A stretch of 64,000 nucleotides of DNA from an uncultured Pelagibacteraceae bacterium (GTDB lineage Bacteria; Pseudomonadota; Alphaproteobacteria; Pelagibacterales; Pelagibacteraceae). The notes below the pieces were generated by a model. The model was given only the letters and a program-made list of their open reading frames with translations. It had not been told where the DNA came from and did no database searches. Shown here in pieces: positions 17,608 to 27,284 of this stretch. The DNA is taken from NCBI GenBank assembly GCA_902614905.1, contig CACMMN010000005.1, positions 1 through 64,000 on the forward strand, given 5' to 3'. Positions within the stretch are counted from its first letter, which is position 1. Every line of letters starts with the position of its first letter. Made by a program: the position numbers and the translations under genes.

Positions 17608-19142
17608 TGTCTAAAGTGTCGAGTTTTTGAGAAAATTAACACTGTATTAGTATTATTTGCAAATCTTATAATTTCTTTATCTCTTATAGAACCAAATGGT
17701 TGAATGATTGCCTTTACTCCAGATTGAACTAGTTTTTCAACTCCATCAACAAATGGAAAAAATGCATCTGAAGCTGCAACCAAGTTTTCTGTTTTATGTT
17801 TAAATTTTTTCATTTTACTTACAGCGATTTCACAACTATCTAATCTGCTAGGTTGCCCTGAGCCAATACCCACTGTTGCAGAGTCATTTGTTAATACAAT
17901 TGCATTTGATTTTACAAATCTACATACATTGAAAGCAAAAATAAGGTCATCGAACATTTTTTTATGAGGCTTCTTTTTTGATACAATTTTAAAGTTTTCT
18001 TTTAGGAGGTTATCATTATCGGCATTTTGAAATATAAAGTTTTTTGAGAGAGAATTAATAACCATTTCACTGGAAACATGCTTTTGATCATATTTAATAA
18101 TTCTTAAATTTTTTTTTTTCTTTAAAATTGATAGGGCTTTACCATCAAAATTTTTTGCGACTACAACCTCAAAGAACTTCTTATTAATTTCCTTAGCGGT
18201 TTCATATTTGACTTTGTAATTACAAATTATAATTCCACCAAATGCGCTTACTGGATCACAATTAAAAGCTTGATTGAAACTTAATAATTGTTTTTTATCT
18301 ATTGAAATTCCTGATGGATTGGCATGTTTTATTATAATTGTGCCAATCCCTTTTGGCAAAGTGTTTAAGATATCAAGTCCATAATAAATATCATTATAAT
18401 TATTATAACTTAATTCTTTTCCGTTTAATTTTACTAATTCATTTAAATTATTTCTTGAGTATATAGCTCCTGATTGATGTGGATTTTCTCCATATCTTAA
18501 TTTACTAATTAGCCTTCCGCTGAAAGTTATTTTCTCTGGATTTTTATTATCCGTGATTTTATTGAAGTAATTTGAAATATTTGAATCATAATAAGCAGTT
18601 TCATTAAAAGCTTCCTGCGATAAAACTTTTCTGAATTTTAGGGATGTAGAACCTTTATTGACACTCATTTCTTTTGCCAAATTTTCTAATTGATAATTTG
18701 AAGTTATTATAACTACATCCTTAAAATTTTTAGCCGCCGATCTAACAAGTGCTGGACCGCCAATGTCAATATTTTCGATTATTTTACTTTCATTTTTAGT
18801 TTTAAGAACAGTTTTTTCAAAGGGGTAAAAATTAACAATCACAAGATCTATATTCTTAAAATTTTCAACTTTCATTTGATTTAAATGCTTTTTATTCCCT
18901 CTTTTAAATAATATTCCGGAATGTATTTTTGGATGGAGGGTTTTTACTCTACCGTCTAAAATTTCCTGAAAATTTGTGAAATCACTTACTTCAATACACT
19001 TAAAACCATTTTTTCTTATATATTTATAAGTTCCACCAGAGCTTAAAATCTCTATTTTAAATTTTTTTAGGGTTGGTAATATTTTAATAAGTTGAGACTT
19101 ATCAGAGACCGATATAAGAGCCCTCTTAATTTTTTTATTCAT
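17604..19142 (-). CDS. purH: Bifunctional AICAR transformylase/IMP cyclohydrolase
   Basis: Last two steps of de novo purine synthesis. The N-terminal MGS-like IMP cyclohydrolase domain has SVSDKSQL and SSGGTYKYI and runs to about residue 190. The C-terminal transformylase domain has the catalytic KHANPSGI motif, FNCDPVSAFGGI and DAFFPFVDGVE. At 512 aa it is full length. The 3' end of the preceding heparinase-like gene overlaps its start by 4 nt. AICAR formed by HisF elsewhere in the window enters this enzyme. Confidence 0.97.
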   Translation of the reverse strand: MNKKIKRALISVSDKSQLIKILPTLKKFKIEILSSGGTYKYIRKNGFKCIEVSDFTNFQEILDGRVKTLHPKIHSGILFKRGNKKHLNQMKVENFKNIDLVIVNFYPFEKTVLKTKNESKIIENIDIGGPALVRSAAKNFKDVVIITSNYQLENLAKEMSVNKGSTSLKFRKVLSQEAFNETAYYDSNISNYFNKITDNKNPEKITFSGRLISKLRYGENPHQSGAIYSRNNLNELVKLNGKELSYNNYNDIYYGLDILNTLPKGIGTIIIKHANPSGISIDKKQLLSFNQAFNCDPVSAFGGIIICNYKVKYETAKEINKKFFEVVVAKNFDGKALSILKKKKNLRIIKYDQKHVSSEMVINSLSKNFIFQNADNDNLLKENFKIVSKKKPHKKMFDDLIFAFNVCRFVKSNAIVLTNDSATVGIGSGQPSRLDSCEIAVSKMKKFKHKTENLVAASDAFFPFVDGVEKLVQSGVKAIIQPFGSIRDKEIIRFANNTNTVLIFSKTRHFRH

Positions 19143-20764
19143 ATTCTCTTAATTTCCCATTTAATTATTTCTCTTTCTTTTGTAATTTCTCCATTTACAT
19201 AAATATTCTTATTTTCAGTGAAAGAGTCCTTTTTGCCAAAATATAATCCTGTTTCAACACCAAAATTTTTATGGTTACAAGTAAATTTCCAACCAGATTT
19301 TTTAAGTTGCAATAAAATAGACTGCTTATCTTGTGTCTTTATTGCATTCGTGTCCGGTAGCAAGTGAAATCTTATGTCAAAACCAACTTTTCTAAAATTC
19401 TTTTTACAAATTATAATGTCTTCTCCAATGTACTTAAATTCTTTTGTAAAAAATTTTATATTTCTTTCATGTAAAATACCGTATTCCTTTAGATAACCAT
19501 CATGCGTTCCTTGTATTTGCCATGTTTCATCATCGTGATAAACTTTCTTATTTGATATTTTCATAGTATTTTCTAAAGTAAAGTAACCTAACTTATCTTT
19601 TTTAAATTTACATGAAGACCTATCATCAATTGAAAGTGTAGAATGTGCAGCTGTTGATTTAGATAAAATATTCAATTTATGATTATAATTCTGAAAATAA
19701 CCGCAATTTGTAATCAATTTTTCTTTTTCGTGAAAAATTTCAAACGATAAGGCACCAGATTGGTAGTCAGCAGAATATCTCTTTTCTGGCGTGGGTCCAA
19801 AATCTAATATAATTTTGTTTTTTTTATTTCTAATTATTGAATATCCACCCAAACTATTTAATTTATTTTTAAATTTATAACCGTGTTCCTTAAGATATTT
19901 TTTGAAACCAGCAATATCTAAATTATGGTTACCATTAAATAAAAATGTACAATCGCTATCTTCAAAAAAAAAATCGAATGATTGGCCAAGATAAAAAATA
20001 ATTTCATTTAAATATTCTGGTATATCAGTATTAGAATCTTTTAATAATTCTCTTATAAAAACAAAATACTTTAAATAAAATATTACTTGTCTTGGATTTC
20101 TAGATTTCGGGAAACCATCATTGTCGAAAATTGTATTAATTATCTTTTTTAATAATTGAAATCCTATATTTAAATAATACACTTGATTTTTAAAACATAA
20201 ACCACCCATAATGATAGCAGAACAACCAATCATTTTGTCATTAACAAATTTCGTATTTTCTATTTCATTTGTTAAATGATTTAATTGTTTTTTTAAAATA
20301 TTTACAAAATTTATTTTAAAATTCTCATCCCCTTCATGATAGAAACTATTACTATTTGCTATCCAAGAAATAATCCTTTTTGAGAGCGTGTCCAGTTCCC
20401 AGCTTTTAAAACTGTAGTTTTGATTTAAATTTGTCCAATTAGAAATTACAGATCTAGTAATTTTTTTGGAAGATTTTAAATCAATAGTAAATAACCAAAA
20501 AAAACTATGGAGTTTTTTAAAATCTTTTGCTGAAAAATTTTTATTTTCCCAAATACTTTCTATGTTGTAATCTTCAATTCTATTTCTTCTGTCTATAACT
20601 TTTACTATACAATCAAATATTTTAAGATGTGGAACATATTCAAAACCACCATCCAAAACCTTTGAAATTTTTTTATTGTAAATACTTGAGTTTAAATAAA
20701 ATTTTCTTATTTGTTTTGTAATATATAAAAAAGGATTAGTTATAGAATTTTCTTTGTAATCCAT
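19139..20764 (-). CDS. Heparinase II/III family protein
   Basis: A 541 aa protein with an alpha/alpha toroid N-terminal half (SWELDTLSKRIISWIANSNSFYH is a family segment, given here as a landmark near residue 135) and a beta-sheet C-terminal heparinase II/III-like domain (YFQNYNHKLNILSKSTAAHSTL, with AAHSTLSIDD as the active-site-like segment). No signal peptide is obvious. The gene lies between rpe and purH as in many alphaproteobacteria, where it is always annotated only by domain. Polysaccharide lyase activity is unproven. It is Lys/Asn/Phe rich, like the whole window. Confidence 0.82.
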   Translation of the reverse strand: MDYKENSITNPFLYITKQIRKFYLNSSIYNKKISKVLDGGFEYVPHLKIFDCIVKVIDRRNRIEDYNIESIWENKNFSAKDFKKLHSFFWLFTIDLKSSKKITRSVISNWTNLNQNYSFKSWELDTLSKRIISWIANSNSFYHEGDENFKINFVNILKKQLNHLTNEIENTKFVNDKMIGCSAIIMGGLCFKNQVYYLNIGFQLLKKIINTIFDNDGFPKSRNPRQVIFYLKYFVFIRELLKDSNTDIPEYLNEIIFYLGQSFDFFFEDSDCTFLFNGNHNLDIAGFKKYLKEHGYKFKNKLNSLGGYSIIRNKKNKIILDFGPTPEKRYSADYQSGALSFEIFHEKEKLITNCGYFQNYNHKLNILSKSTAAHSTLSIDDRSSCKFKKDKLGYFTLENTMKISNKKVYHDDETWQIQGTHDGYLKEYGILHERNIKFFTKEFKYIGEDIIICKKNFRKVGFDIRFHLLPDTNAIKTQDKQSILLQLKKSGWKFTCNHKNFGVETGLYFGKKDSFTENKNIYVNGEITKEREIIKWEIKRI

Positions 20765-20771
20765 GTAATTT

Positions 20772-21431
20772 TTAAATATTTTTAAAAAAATTTATATTTT
20801 TTTTTATATCTCCGTTATTCTCTTTAAAAATTGTTGTACCTGAAACTAAAACATTTGCACCAGCTTCAAGCACTTCTTTAAAATTTGAGAAATTTATTCC
20901 TCCGTCAACTTCAATATCAAATTGAAAATTTTTTTTATGTTTGATTTCACTTATTTTTTCAATTTTTTTAAGAACATCTTTTATAAATTTTTGCCCTCCA
21001 AATCCTGGAAAAACACTCATTACTAAAACTAAATCAATTTGATCTAGATATTTTTCTATAACTTCAATTTTTGTGTTTGGATTCAATGATAAACCTACCT
21101 TTTTTTTATATTTTTTTATTTCATCAATAGACCCTTGCAGTGAGGAGGTTGCCTCTGGGTGTATTGTAATTATATCGGCTCCACTTTCTGCATAATCTTT
21201 TATGTACTTGTGCACAGGATTGATCATTAAATGTACATCAAATGGAATATTAGTATATTTTCTTAAAGCTTTTATTACAGGAGGACCTATAGTTAGATTT
21301 GGGACAAAGTGACCATCCATAACATCTACATGAATCATATCAGCACCGCTGTTTTCTAAATTTTTAATTTCTTGTCCAAGCTGGCTAAAATCGGCGGATA
21401 AAATAGAAGGTGATATTTTTATTTTTTTCAT
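20772..21431 (-). CDS. rpe: Ribulose-phosphate 3-epimerase
   Basis: Interconverts D-ribulose 5-phosphate and D-xylulose 5-phosphate in the pentose phosphate pathway. Motifs are SPSILSADFSQLG at the N-terminus, MIHVDVMDGHFVPNLT with metal-binding His and Asp, VMSVFPGFGGQKFI, and the phosphate-binding VDGGINFSN. Length is 219 aa. It is upstream of the heparinase-like gene and purH on the same strand, with a 7 nt gap, so probably one transcript. Confidence 0.97.
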   Translation of the reverse strand: MKKIKISPSILSADFSQLGQEIKNLENSGADMIHVDVMDGHFVPNLTIGPPVIKALRKYTNIPFDVHLMINPVHKYIKDYAESGADIITIHPEATSSLQGSIDEIKKYKKKVGLSLNPNTKIEVIEKYLDQIDLVLVMSVFPGFGGQKFIKDVLKKIEKISEIKHKKNFQFDIEVDGGINFSNFKEVLEAGANVLVSGTTIFKENNGDIKKNINFFKNI

Positions 21432-21473
21432 TGATACTTATTTACTAGTATCAATTTTTGTTTTTTTTTTGAA

Positions 21474-21824
21474 TTATTTTTTACCAAATATTTGATAAAT
21501 TTGAGACGCAATTTCACTTTCCAATGGAAAAGAAAGCATACCCATTACCGAATAACCCATTAAGTAAGGCATTAGATAAAATCTGAACATATAGAAAAAC
21601 CAGGCAACATATAAAGGAACCAGAGGTTTTATGATGAAGGACGGGGTTATAAACCTAAACATTGTTATAAAAGGATCTGTCAATTTAACAAAAACTTTCA
21701 TAAAGAAAAAACTAGAGTCTTCCCTTTGAAATATGTTCATTGCAACTCTGCCAATTAAAGTCCACATAATCATACCCATGACGTAGTCAATTAGGTAAAT
21801 CAATGGGTGAAAATTTGCGTACAT
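21474..21824 (-). CDS. YggT-like small integral membrane protein
   Basis: A 116 aa hydrophobic protein with an N-terminal membrane segment (IDYVMGMIMWTLIGRVAMNI), a central KLTDPFITMFRFITPSF stretch resembling the YggT signature (tePflxpxRxxxP), and a second hydrophobic segment containing VPLYVAWFFYMFRFYL. The YggT relationship is my inference from that pattern. A clearer YggT protein lies at 33060-33350. It lies downstream of the symporter genes on the same strand but beyond their terminator. Function is unknown. Confidence 0.6.
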   Translation of the reverse strand: MYANFHPLIYLIDYVMGMIMWTLIGRVAMNIFQREDSSFFFMKVFVKLTDPFITMFRFITPSFIIKPLVPLYVAWFFYMFRFYLMPYLMGYSVMGMLSFPLESEIASQIYQIFGKK

Positions 21825-21831
21825 GTCTGAG

Positions 21832-21868
21832 AAAAAAACTTAAGGGGCGATAAATTCTCGCCCCTTAA
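21832..21868 (-). terminator. Rho-independent terminator of the symporter operon
   Basis: A perfect 11 bp stem (21840-21850 with 21858-21868) closes a 7 nt loop. On the minus strand the stem is followed by GTTTTTTCTC. It lies 12 nt after the stop of the large symporter gene, so it ends that transcript cleanly before the YggT-like gene. Confidence 0.92.
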
Positions 21869-21879
21869 AAATTAAGTAT

Positions 21880-23700
21880 TTAGTGTTGTCTTCCTAGTAT
21901 CGCTTTACCACTTGGTACACGAACATCGTCTACCATTTTCTGAGTAGCAGCGTCTGGCGCTTTAGTTGCCAAGCTGACTACGATCATAAGTACTAAGCTT
22001 ACTACTGATCCAACTATACCAAATGTTAACTGAGTAATATCTAAGAAACCAGGGTAACCACTTCTTACAGCAATTAAGTATGCTGTTCCAGCGGCTAGTC
22101 CTCCTAGCATTCCTGCGACTGCTCCTTGAGCATTTGCTCTCTTCCACCATACTCCTAGTACAAGTGGGAAGAATAATCCTGACATCGCAAAGTCAAAAGC
22201 CCAGATAACCGAACCTAAGATACCTTGAATTTCAAGAGCTGCAATTGTTGCTCCAGCGAAACCAATTAATACAAGTAATATCCTTGCGATTAACAATCTT
22301 TTAGCTGTTTCCGCTTTAGGGTTAATCATCTTGTAGTAAATGTCGTGAGATAATGCATTAGATATCGCTAACACTAATCCGTCAGCTGTTGACATGGCAG
22401 CAGCCATACCTCCAGCAGCAACTAGACCAGAAATTACATACGGCAATCCTGCTATCTCTGGAGTTGCCAATACAACGGCTTTACCACCCATGAAGAACTC
22501 GTTTAATTCGAGTGTTCCATTCCCGTTAAAGTCGCTTACAAACATTAAGTTTGCTTGGTTCCAGTTTTGATACCAGTCAATTGCTTGAACTTCAGAAATT
22601 GATTTACCAATAATTCCTGTTGCTAAGTTTGGATCCATTAACGATAGTTTAGATAATGTAGCTAACATTGGAGCTGATGAATAAAGTAGGAATATAAAGA
22701 ATAGTGACCAACCTACTGATCTTCTAGCAGCTTTTACACTTGGAGTAGTAAAATATCTCATCATAACGTGTGGTAATGAAGCTGTTCCAGCCATCATACA
22801 AACCGCTAATGAAATAAATTTCCAAGGTGTTGTGTTAACTTCAGCGTGCGCTTTGGTTATACCTGATAGTCCTTTAGGAACCTGTTTTAAATCAGCTGCA
22901 GAATTTTTAACACTGCCAAGACCAAACTGAGCTTCTAACTCAGCGATTCTAGCAACTTCATCTGCTAACATTAAGTGTGGAAATACTCCAGCACCCATTT
23001 TGTTACTGATCCAGAATACAGGTATCAAGTAAGCAATAATTAATACAATGTATTGAGCTACTTGCGTCCATGTAACTGCTCTCATTCCACCAAGCATTGA
23101 ACACATCAATATACTTGCTAATCCTACGTAAACAGCAATGTTAAAAGGAATATCAAGTGCAACTGATGCAATTGTTCCTGTCGCATTAATCTGCGCTGTC
23201 ACATAAGTGAATGATGCAACTGTTAAGACTATTACCGCAGATAGTCTAGCTAAGTTTCCGCCATATCTAGTTCCGATGAAATCCGGAACTGTGTAGCAAC
23301 CAAATTTTCTTAAATATGGTGCTAGCAGCGAAGCAACTAGTACGTATCCACCCGTCCAACCAACAAGTAGTGCCATATAACCATAACCTTTAAAGTAAAT
23401 CCCTCCAGCCATCGCAACGAATGAAGCACCAGACATCCAGTCTGCTGCTGTAGCCATACCGTTGAAAACTGTTGGAACTTGTCTTCCAGCTAAGTAATAT
23501 GCATCAACTTGAATTGTACGAGATAGGTAACCAATTAGTGCATAAATTAAAACTGTAAATGCTACAAAGCAAATTCCAATTACTTTTGCTGACATCCCAG
23601 CTTGTTCTCCAATCGCCATCAAGATTATGAAAACTATGAAACCACCGGTGTATGTTCCATAAATCTTGGGAAGATTGTCTATAAATTTACCCTTAAACAT
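21880..23700 (-). CDS. Sodium/solute symporter, large subunit (SSS family, VC_2705-like)
   Basis: A 606 aa Na+-coupled carrier with about 13 membrane segments. SSS landmarks include YYLAGRQVPTVFNGMATAADW with a following WMSGASF and, after residue 420, GLVAAGGMAAAMSTADGL. Pairing with a small DUF4212 subunit points to the VC_2705-type subfamily, for which small carboxylates such as acetate are the usual suggestion; nearby acs fits that. Residues 390-401 form a canonical EF-hand loop in an extramembrane insertion. Codon use is visibly less AT-rich than in neighbours, as expected for a highly expressed gene. It shares one base with the small-subunit gene. Confidence 0.93.
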   Translation of the reverse strand: MFKGKFIDNLPKIYGTYTGGFIVFIILMAIGEQAGMSAKVIGICFVAFTVLIYALIGYLSRTIQVDAYYLAGRQVPTVFNGMATAADWMSGASFVAMAGGIYFKGYGYMALLVGWTGGYVLVASLLAPYLRKFGCYTVPDFIGTRYGGNLARLSAVIVLTVASFTYVTAQINATGTIASVALDIPFNIAVYVGLASILMCSMLGGMRAVTWTQVAQYIVLIIAYLIPVFWISNKMGAGVFPHLMLADEVARIAELEAQFGLGSVKNSAADLKQVPKGLSGITKAHAEVNTTPWKFISLAVCMMAGTASLPHVMMRYFTTPSVKAARRSVGWSLFFIFLLYSSAPMLATLSKLSLMDPNLATGIIGKSISEVQAIDWYQNWNQANLMFVSDFNGNGTLELNEFFMGGKAVVLATPEIAGLPYVISGLVAAGGMAAAMSTADGLVLAISNALSHDIYYKMINPKAETAKRLLIARILLVLIGFAGATIAALEIQGILGSVIWAFDFAMSGLFFPLVLGVWWKRANAQGAVAGMLGGLAAGTAYLIAVRSGYPGFLDITQLTFGIVGSVVSLVLMIVVSLATKAPDAATQKMVDDVRVPSGKAILGRQH

Positions 23701-23963
23701 TAGTCATCCTCTCTTTCAGAAAAGCCGAACTCTTCATCAATCTTTTCTTGTCTTCCCGCAAACCAAAAAATTAGTATTACGAAAATTCCAAGAGAACCTT
23801 GACATGTCATATAATATGACAATGGATATCCAAAAGGTTTGATAGATGATGCTTCCATTTCGGCACCGAAGAGGAAGATGCCAATAGAGAAAACGAACCA
23901 GATAGCTAGCGTTACAAAAAGCAGGCCTCTAGTCTTTTCCCAATGTTGTGCTTGTTTTGACAT
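23700..23963 (-). CDS. Sodium/solute symporter small subunit (DUF4212)
   Basis: An 87 aa protein with two membrane segments. HWEKTRGLLFVTLAIWFVFS is the DUF4212 start, then GYPLSYYMTCQGSLGIFVIL, and the tail FWFAGRQEKIDEEFGF is charged. These proteins are always encoded just before the VC_2705-type symporter. A very strong Shine-Dalgarno (GGGAGGG on the minus strand, at 23971-23977) precedes the ATG, which stands out in this genome and suggests heavy translation. Confidence 0.93.
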   Translation of the reverse strand: MSKQAQHWEKTRGLLFVTLAIWFVFSIGIFLFGAEMEASSIKPFGYPLSYYMTCQGSLGIFVILIFWFAGRQEKIDEEFGFSEREDD

Positions 23964-24051
23964 TTTTTTCCCTCCCTATAGGTTAAAAGACGAAACATTA
24001 CTCATTATGAAAAATATTGGAACCCCTAAAATTCTCGTATTTTTTGCTATT

Positions 24052-24067
24052 TTGTAATATATTACAA
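24052..24067. promoter_or_regulatory. 16 bp perfect palindrome, candidate operator
   Basis: TTGTAATATATTACAA reads the same on both strands. It lies in the 118 nt divergent gap between the symporter operon and the gene at 24082, 15 nt before the latter's ATG. The half-site TTGTAA with its inverted mate is typical of a dimeric HTH repressor site. No regulator gene is adjacent. AT-rich background lowers the weight of this observation. Confidence 0.45.
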
Positions 24068-24081
24068 CTTTTAGTACACAT

Positions 24082-24708
24082 ATGGCCCTAAAATATAGAT
24101 TCAGTCTCAAAGATATAAAATTAGAGGATTTCAAGGTCTATCTTTTGGCAATGTTCAAGGGAATTTTGCCCAAAAAAAAAATTAAAAATTTTTTAGATCT
24201 CGAACAATTTATTCAAAAAAAATCTGCGTGGGTTACCCAAGTAACTTTGTACAATTATTTAAAAACAAGAATGGGTACCAAATATGTTTTACATTTTGAT
24301 AATGATGTTTTTATTGACTCAATTAATTTAGCAAAGTGGAACATCTATATCATATCTCTGCAAGATTTAACTTTCTTCACATTTTCTTATATCCATAATA
24401 ATTTTAATCTTAATGATTTTGAAAAGTCTAAAAGAATTTACGAAACAATTATTGACGAAGAAATTAAGAATGGTATGCCAGAAGACATTGCAGCCGTGGG
24501 TAAAAAAACTTTCATAGAAAGATATGAAAAAATTGATTGGAAAAAATATTATAGCTCACTTCCATTTAACCCTAGTGCTTTAGCACTCTATAAATGGGCC
24601 CCCATTGCAGAGGAATTAAAATTATTAGACAGAAAAATTGTTTTAAATTCCATGATACTTAAGTGGGATAATATTAAAGATGAATTCGTGAAACTTATAA
24701 AGTTTTAA
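24082..24708 (+). CDS. Conserved-looking protein of unknown function, 208 aa
   Basis: I do not recognise a family. The protein is soluble (no signal or membrane segment) and rich in aromatic and charged residues, with a Trp/Tyr-rich C-terminal part ([38 protein letters not shown]). The central segment [19 protein letters not shown] is hydrophobic but interrupted. It is flanked by the carboxylate symporter and acs and shares a divergent control region with the symporter, so a link to organic-acid metabolism is possible but unproven. Its end overlaps acs by 4 nt. Confidence 0.75.
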   Translation: MALKYRFSLKDIKLEDFKVYLLAMFKGILPKKKIKNFLDLEQFIQKKSAWVTQVTLYNYLKTRMGTKYVLHFDNDVFIDSINLAKWNIYIISLQDLTFFTFSYIHNNFNLNDFEKSKRIYETIIDEEIKNGMPEDIAAVGKKTFIERYEKIDWKKYYSSLPFNPSALALYKWAPIAEELKLLDRKIVLNSMILKWDNIKDEFVKLIKF

Positions 24709-26777
24709 ATATTTTTTCTTTCATCAACCAAACTTTGTACAACGCTTGGATCAGCTAAGGTTGTTGTATCACCCAGTTGATCATGTTCATTAGCTGCGAT
24801 CTTTCTTAAAATTCTTCTCATAATTTTTCCAGATCTGGTTTTTGGCAATCCAGGTGAAAACTGAATTATTTCTGGTCTATATATAGGACCTAATGTCCTA
24901 ACTAAATGATTTTTTAATTCTCGTTCCAAATCTCCGTCTCCTTTTTCCCCAACGTTAAGAGTTACATAACAATAAAGACCATTACCTTTTATATCGTGCG
25001 GGTATCCAACTACTGCAGCCTCTGCTACTTTTGGATGTGCTACGAAAGCACTTTCAATTTCAGCCGTACCAAGGTTGTGACCTGAAACTATTATTACATC
25101 ATCTACTCTCCCTGTTATCCAATAATAACCATCTTTATCTCTCCTACATCCATCACCTGTAAAGTACTTTCCATCAAACTGGGAAAAGTAAGTCTGAATA
25201 AATCTGTCATGATCACCATAAACTGTTCTCATCTGTCCAGGCCAAGATTGTGCTATGCAAAGTCTGCCTTGTGCTTCACCTTTTAATATTTTTCCTGTCT
25301 TATCAACTATAACAGGCTTAATGCCATAAAAAGGTTTAGTAGCAGACCCGGGCTTAAGATCTATTGCACCAGTTTGTGGACTAATTAAAATACCCCCAGT
25401 TTCTGTTTGCCACCAAGTATCTACTATTGGACATCTTGAGTCACCAATAGTTTTGTAATACCATTCCCATGCCTCTGGATTTATTGGTTCACCAACAGTT
25501 CCCAATAGTTTTAAAGTCTTTCTTGAGGTTTTCTTGACTGGTTTATCTCCTTCTCTCATCAAAGCCCTTATTGCAGTGGGTGCTGTATAAAAAATATTTA
25601 CTTTGTATTTATCAATAATTTGCCACCATCTTGAGGAGTCAGGGTAAGTTGGTATGCCTTCAAACATTATAGTAGTAGCACCATTGGCCAATGGACCATA
25701 AATTATGTAACTATGACCTGTGACCCAACCAATATCTGCTGTACACCAATAAATATCCTTAGATTTATAATTAAAAATGTATTGGTGTGTCATTGAGGCA
25801 TAAACCATGTATCCACCTGTTGTGTGAAGCACACCTTTAGGTTTTCCTGTTGAACCTGATGTATATAAAATGAAAAGTGGATCTTCAGCATTCATCTCTT
25901 CAGGCTCACAATTTGTTGGGGCTTTTTTTGTTATCTCGTGATACCAGACATCACGGTTATTATCCCAACTTACATCGTTGCCTGTTCTTTTAACTACAAC
26001 ACATTTTTTAACATTAGGACAACTTAAAAGCGCCTCATCTGTGATCGACTTTAAATGAATAGTTTTACCACCTCTAATCCCTTCATCAGCCGTTACTACG
26101 TAATCAGATTTACAGTCATTTATACGTCCTGCTATACTATCAGGAGAAAAGCCTCCGAAAATGATTGAATGAATAGCACCAATTCTTGCACATGCTAGCA
26201 TAGTATAAGCTAGCTCAGGTATCATGGTTAAATAAATAGTAACTCTATCACCTTTTTGTACACCAATTTCCTTTAAACCATTAGCAATTTTACAAACCTC
26301 ATTATGTAATTGTTTGTATGTAATCTTCTTTTGAACTTTTGGATCATCTCCAACCCACATAATTGCAGTTTTGTCTTTATTGTTTTTTAAATGTCTATCT
26401 ATACAATTTGCGGAAGCGTTTAATGTTCCATCATAAAACCACTTAATGTTAACTTCTGAACTACTGTATTTTACATCTTTAATTTTTGTGTAAGGTTTAA
26501 TCCAGGTAATTCTTTTACCTTCTTTTTTCCAGAATCCATCGTTGTCTTTTAAAGATTGGTTGTATTTTTTTTCGTAAACATTTTTACTTACAAGTGCCTT
26601 TTTAAGCCATTCTGATTTAACTTTATAAATTTTTTCGATAGGTTTATTACTGGATCCTAATTTAGCGCTTCTCTTTATTCTATTATTTTTTTTCTTACGT
26701 TTTTTATGACTATATCTTTTTTTAGATATTTTTTTTCTCTTTTTAGTTTTACCTTTTTTTTTCTTTTTTTTTGCCAT
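24705..26777 (-). CDS. acs: Acetyl-CoA synthetase with polybasic N-terminal extension
   Basis: AMP-forming enzyme activating acetate (possibly also propionate) to the CoA thioester. The adenylate-forming A3 loop [11 protein letters not shown] is intact. The acs-specific WWQTETGG is present, and the C-terminal SGKIMRR contains the catalytic Lys651, whose acetylation typically controls the enzyme. Ordinary Acs homology begins only near residue 48. The first 40 residues contain 25 Lys/Arg. No in-frame ATG, GTG or TTG that would remove this tail without damaging the enzyme was found. Its function fits the Na+/carboxylate symporter 1 kb away. Confidence 0.96.
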   Translation of the reverse strand: MAKKKKKKGKTKKRKKISKKRYSHKKRKKKNNRIKRSAKLGSSNKPIEKIYKVKSEWLKKALVSKNVYEKKYNQSLKDNDGFWKKEGKRITWIKPYTKIKDVKYSSSEVNIKWFYDGTLNASANCIDRHLKNNKDKTAIMWVGDDPKVQKKITYKQLHNEVCKIANGLKEIGVQKGDRVTIYLTMIPELAYTMLACARIGAIHSIIFGGFSPDSIAGRINDCKSDYVVTADEGIRGGKTIHLKSITDEALLSCPNVKKCVVVKRTGNDVSWDNNRDVWYHEITKKAPTNCEPEEMNAEDPLFILYTSGSTGKPKGVLHTTGGYMVYASMTHQYIFNYKSKDIYWCTADIGWVTGHSYIIYGPLANGATTIMFEGIPTYPDSSRWWQIIDKYKVNIFYTAPTAIRALMREGDKPVKKTSRKTLKLLGTVGEPINPEAWEWYYKTIGDSRCPIVDTWWQTETGGILISPQTGAIDLKPGSATKPFYGIKPVIVDKTGKILKGEAQGRLCIAQSWPGQMRTVYGDHDRFIQTYFSQFDGKYFTGDGCRRDKDGYYWITGRVDDVIIVSGHNLGTAEIESAFVAHPKVAEAAVVGYPHDIKGNGLYCYVTLNVGEKGDGDLERELKNHLVRTLGPIYRPEIIQFSPGLPKTRSGKIMRRILRKIAANEHDQLGDTTTLADPSVVQSLVDERKNI

Positions 26778-26783
26778 AATACT

Positions 26784-27197
26784 TTAGATATTACCTAACT
26801 TATTTAAAATCTTCCAGCTTTTTGAATCAATAGGCATTACCGATAATCTGCTTTGTTTTATGAGGGGTAGTTGTTTAAGATCCTTTATTTTCCTAATATT
26901 TTGTAAACTGATTGGTTTTTTCATTTTTTTTTCAAACCTTACTTTAATTGCTACAAACTTTTTGTTTTTGTCCGTAGGATCAATAAATGCCTCTTTTATA
27001 ACTTTAACAATGCCAACAATTTCTTTTCCAATATTGGAATGATAAAAAAAACATAAATCACCGTTTCTCATACTTTTTAAATTTTTAGCCGCTTGGTAAT
27101 TTCTGACACCATCCCAAACAGCACCCCTGTCCCCAGCTTCTATTTGTTGGTCAATAGACCAAACATCAGGCTCAGATTTTAATAACCAATATTTCAT
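26784..27197 (-). CDS. EVE domain protein
   Basis: A 137 aa PUA-like EVE protein, a family that recognises modified bases such as 5-methylcytosine derivatives in DNA or RNA. YWLLKSEPDVWSIDQQ, VWDGVRNYQAAKNLKSM and GDLCFFYHSN are family hallmarks. It lies just upstream of acs on the same strand (6 nt gap), probably without functional connection. It is commonly a single-domain housekeeping gene in proteobacteria. Confidence 0.93.
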   Translation of the reverse strand: MKYWLLKSEPDVWSIDQQIEAGDRGAVWDGVRNYQAAKNLKSMRNGDLCFFYHSNIGKEIVGIVKVIKEAFIDPTDKNKKFVAIKVRFEKKMKKPISLQNIRKIKDLKQLPLIKQSRLSVMPIDSKSWKILNKLGNI

Positions 27198-27284
27198 TAC
27201 AGTTGACTATTTCTAATTATTTAATTCATTAAGTTTATTTTAATCATTATAATTTGATATAAATTAAGATTAATATTTTATCTT

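Noticed and set aside
24007..24057. A 16-codon frame (MKNIGTPKILVFFAIL) before the 24082 gene, considered as a leader peptide
   Set aside because: No regulatory codon run or attenuator hairpin follows, and the DNA is better explained as promoter and operator region.
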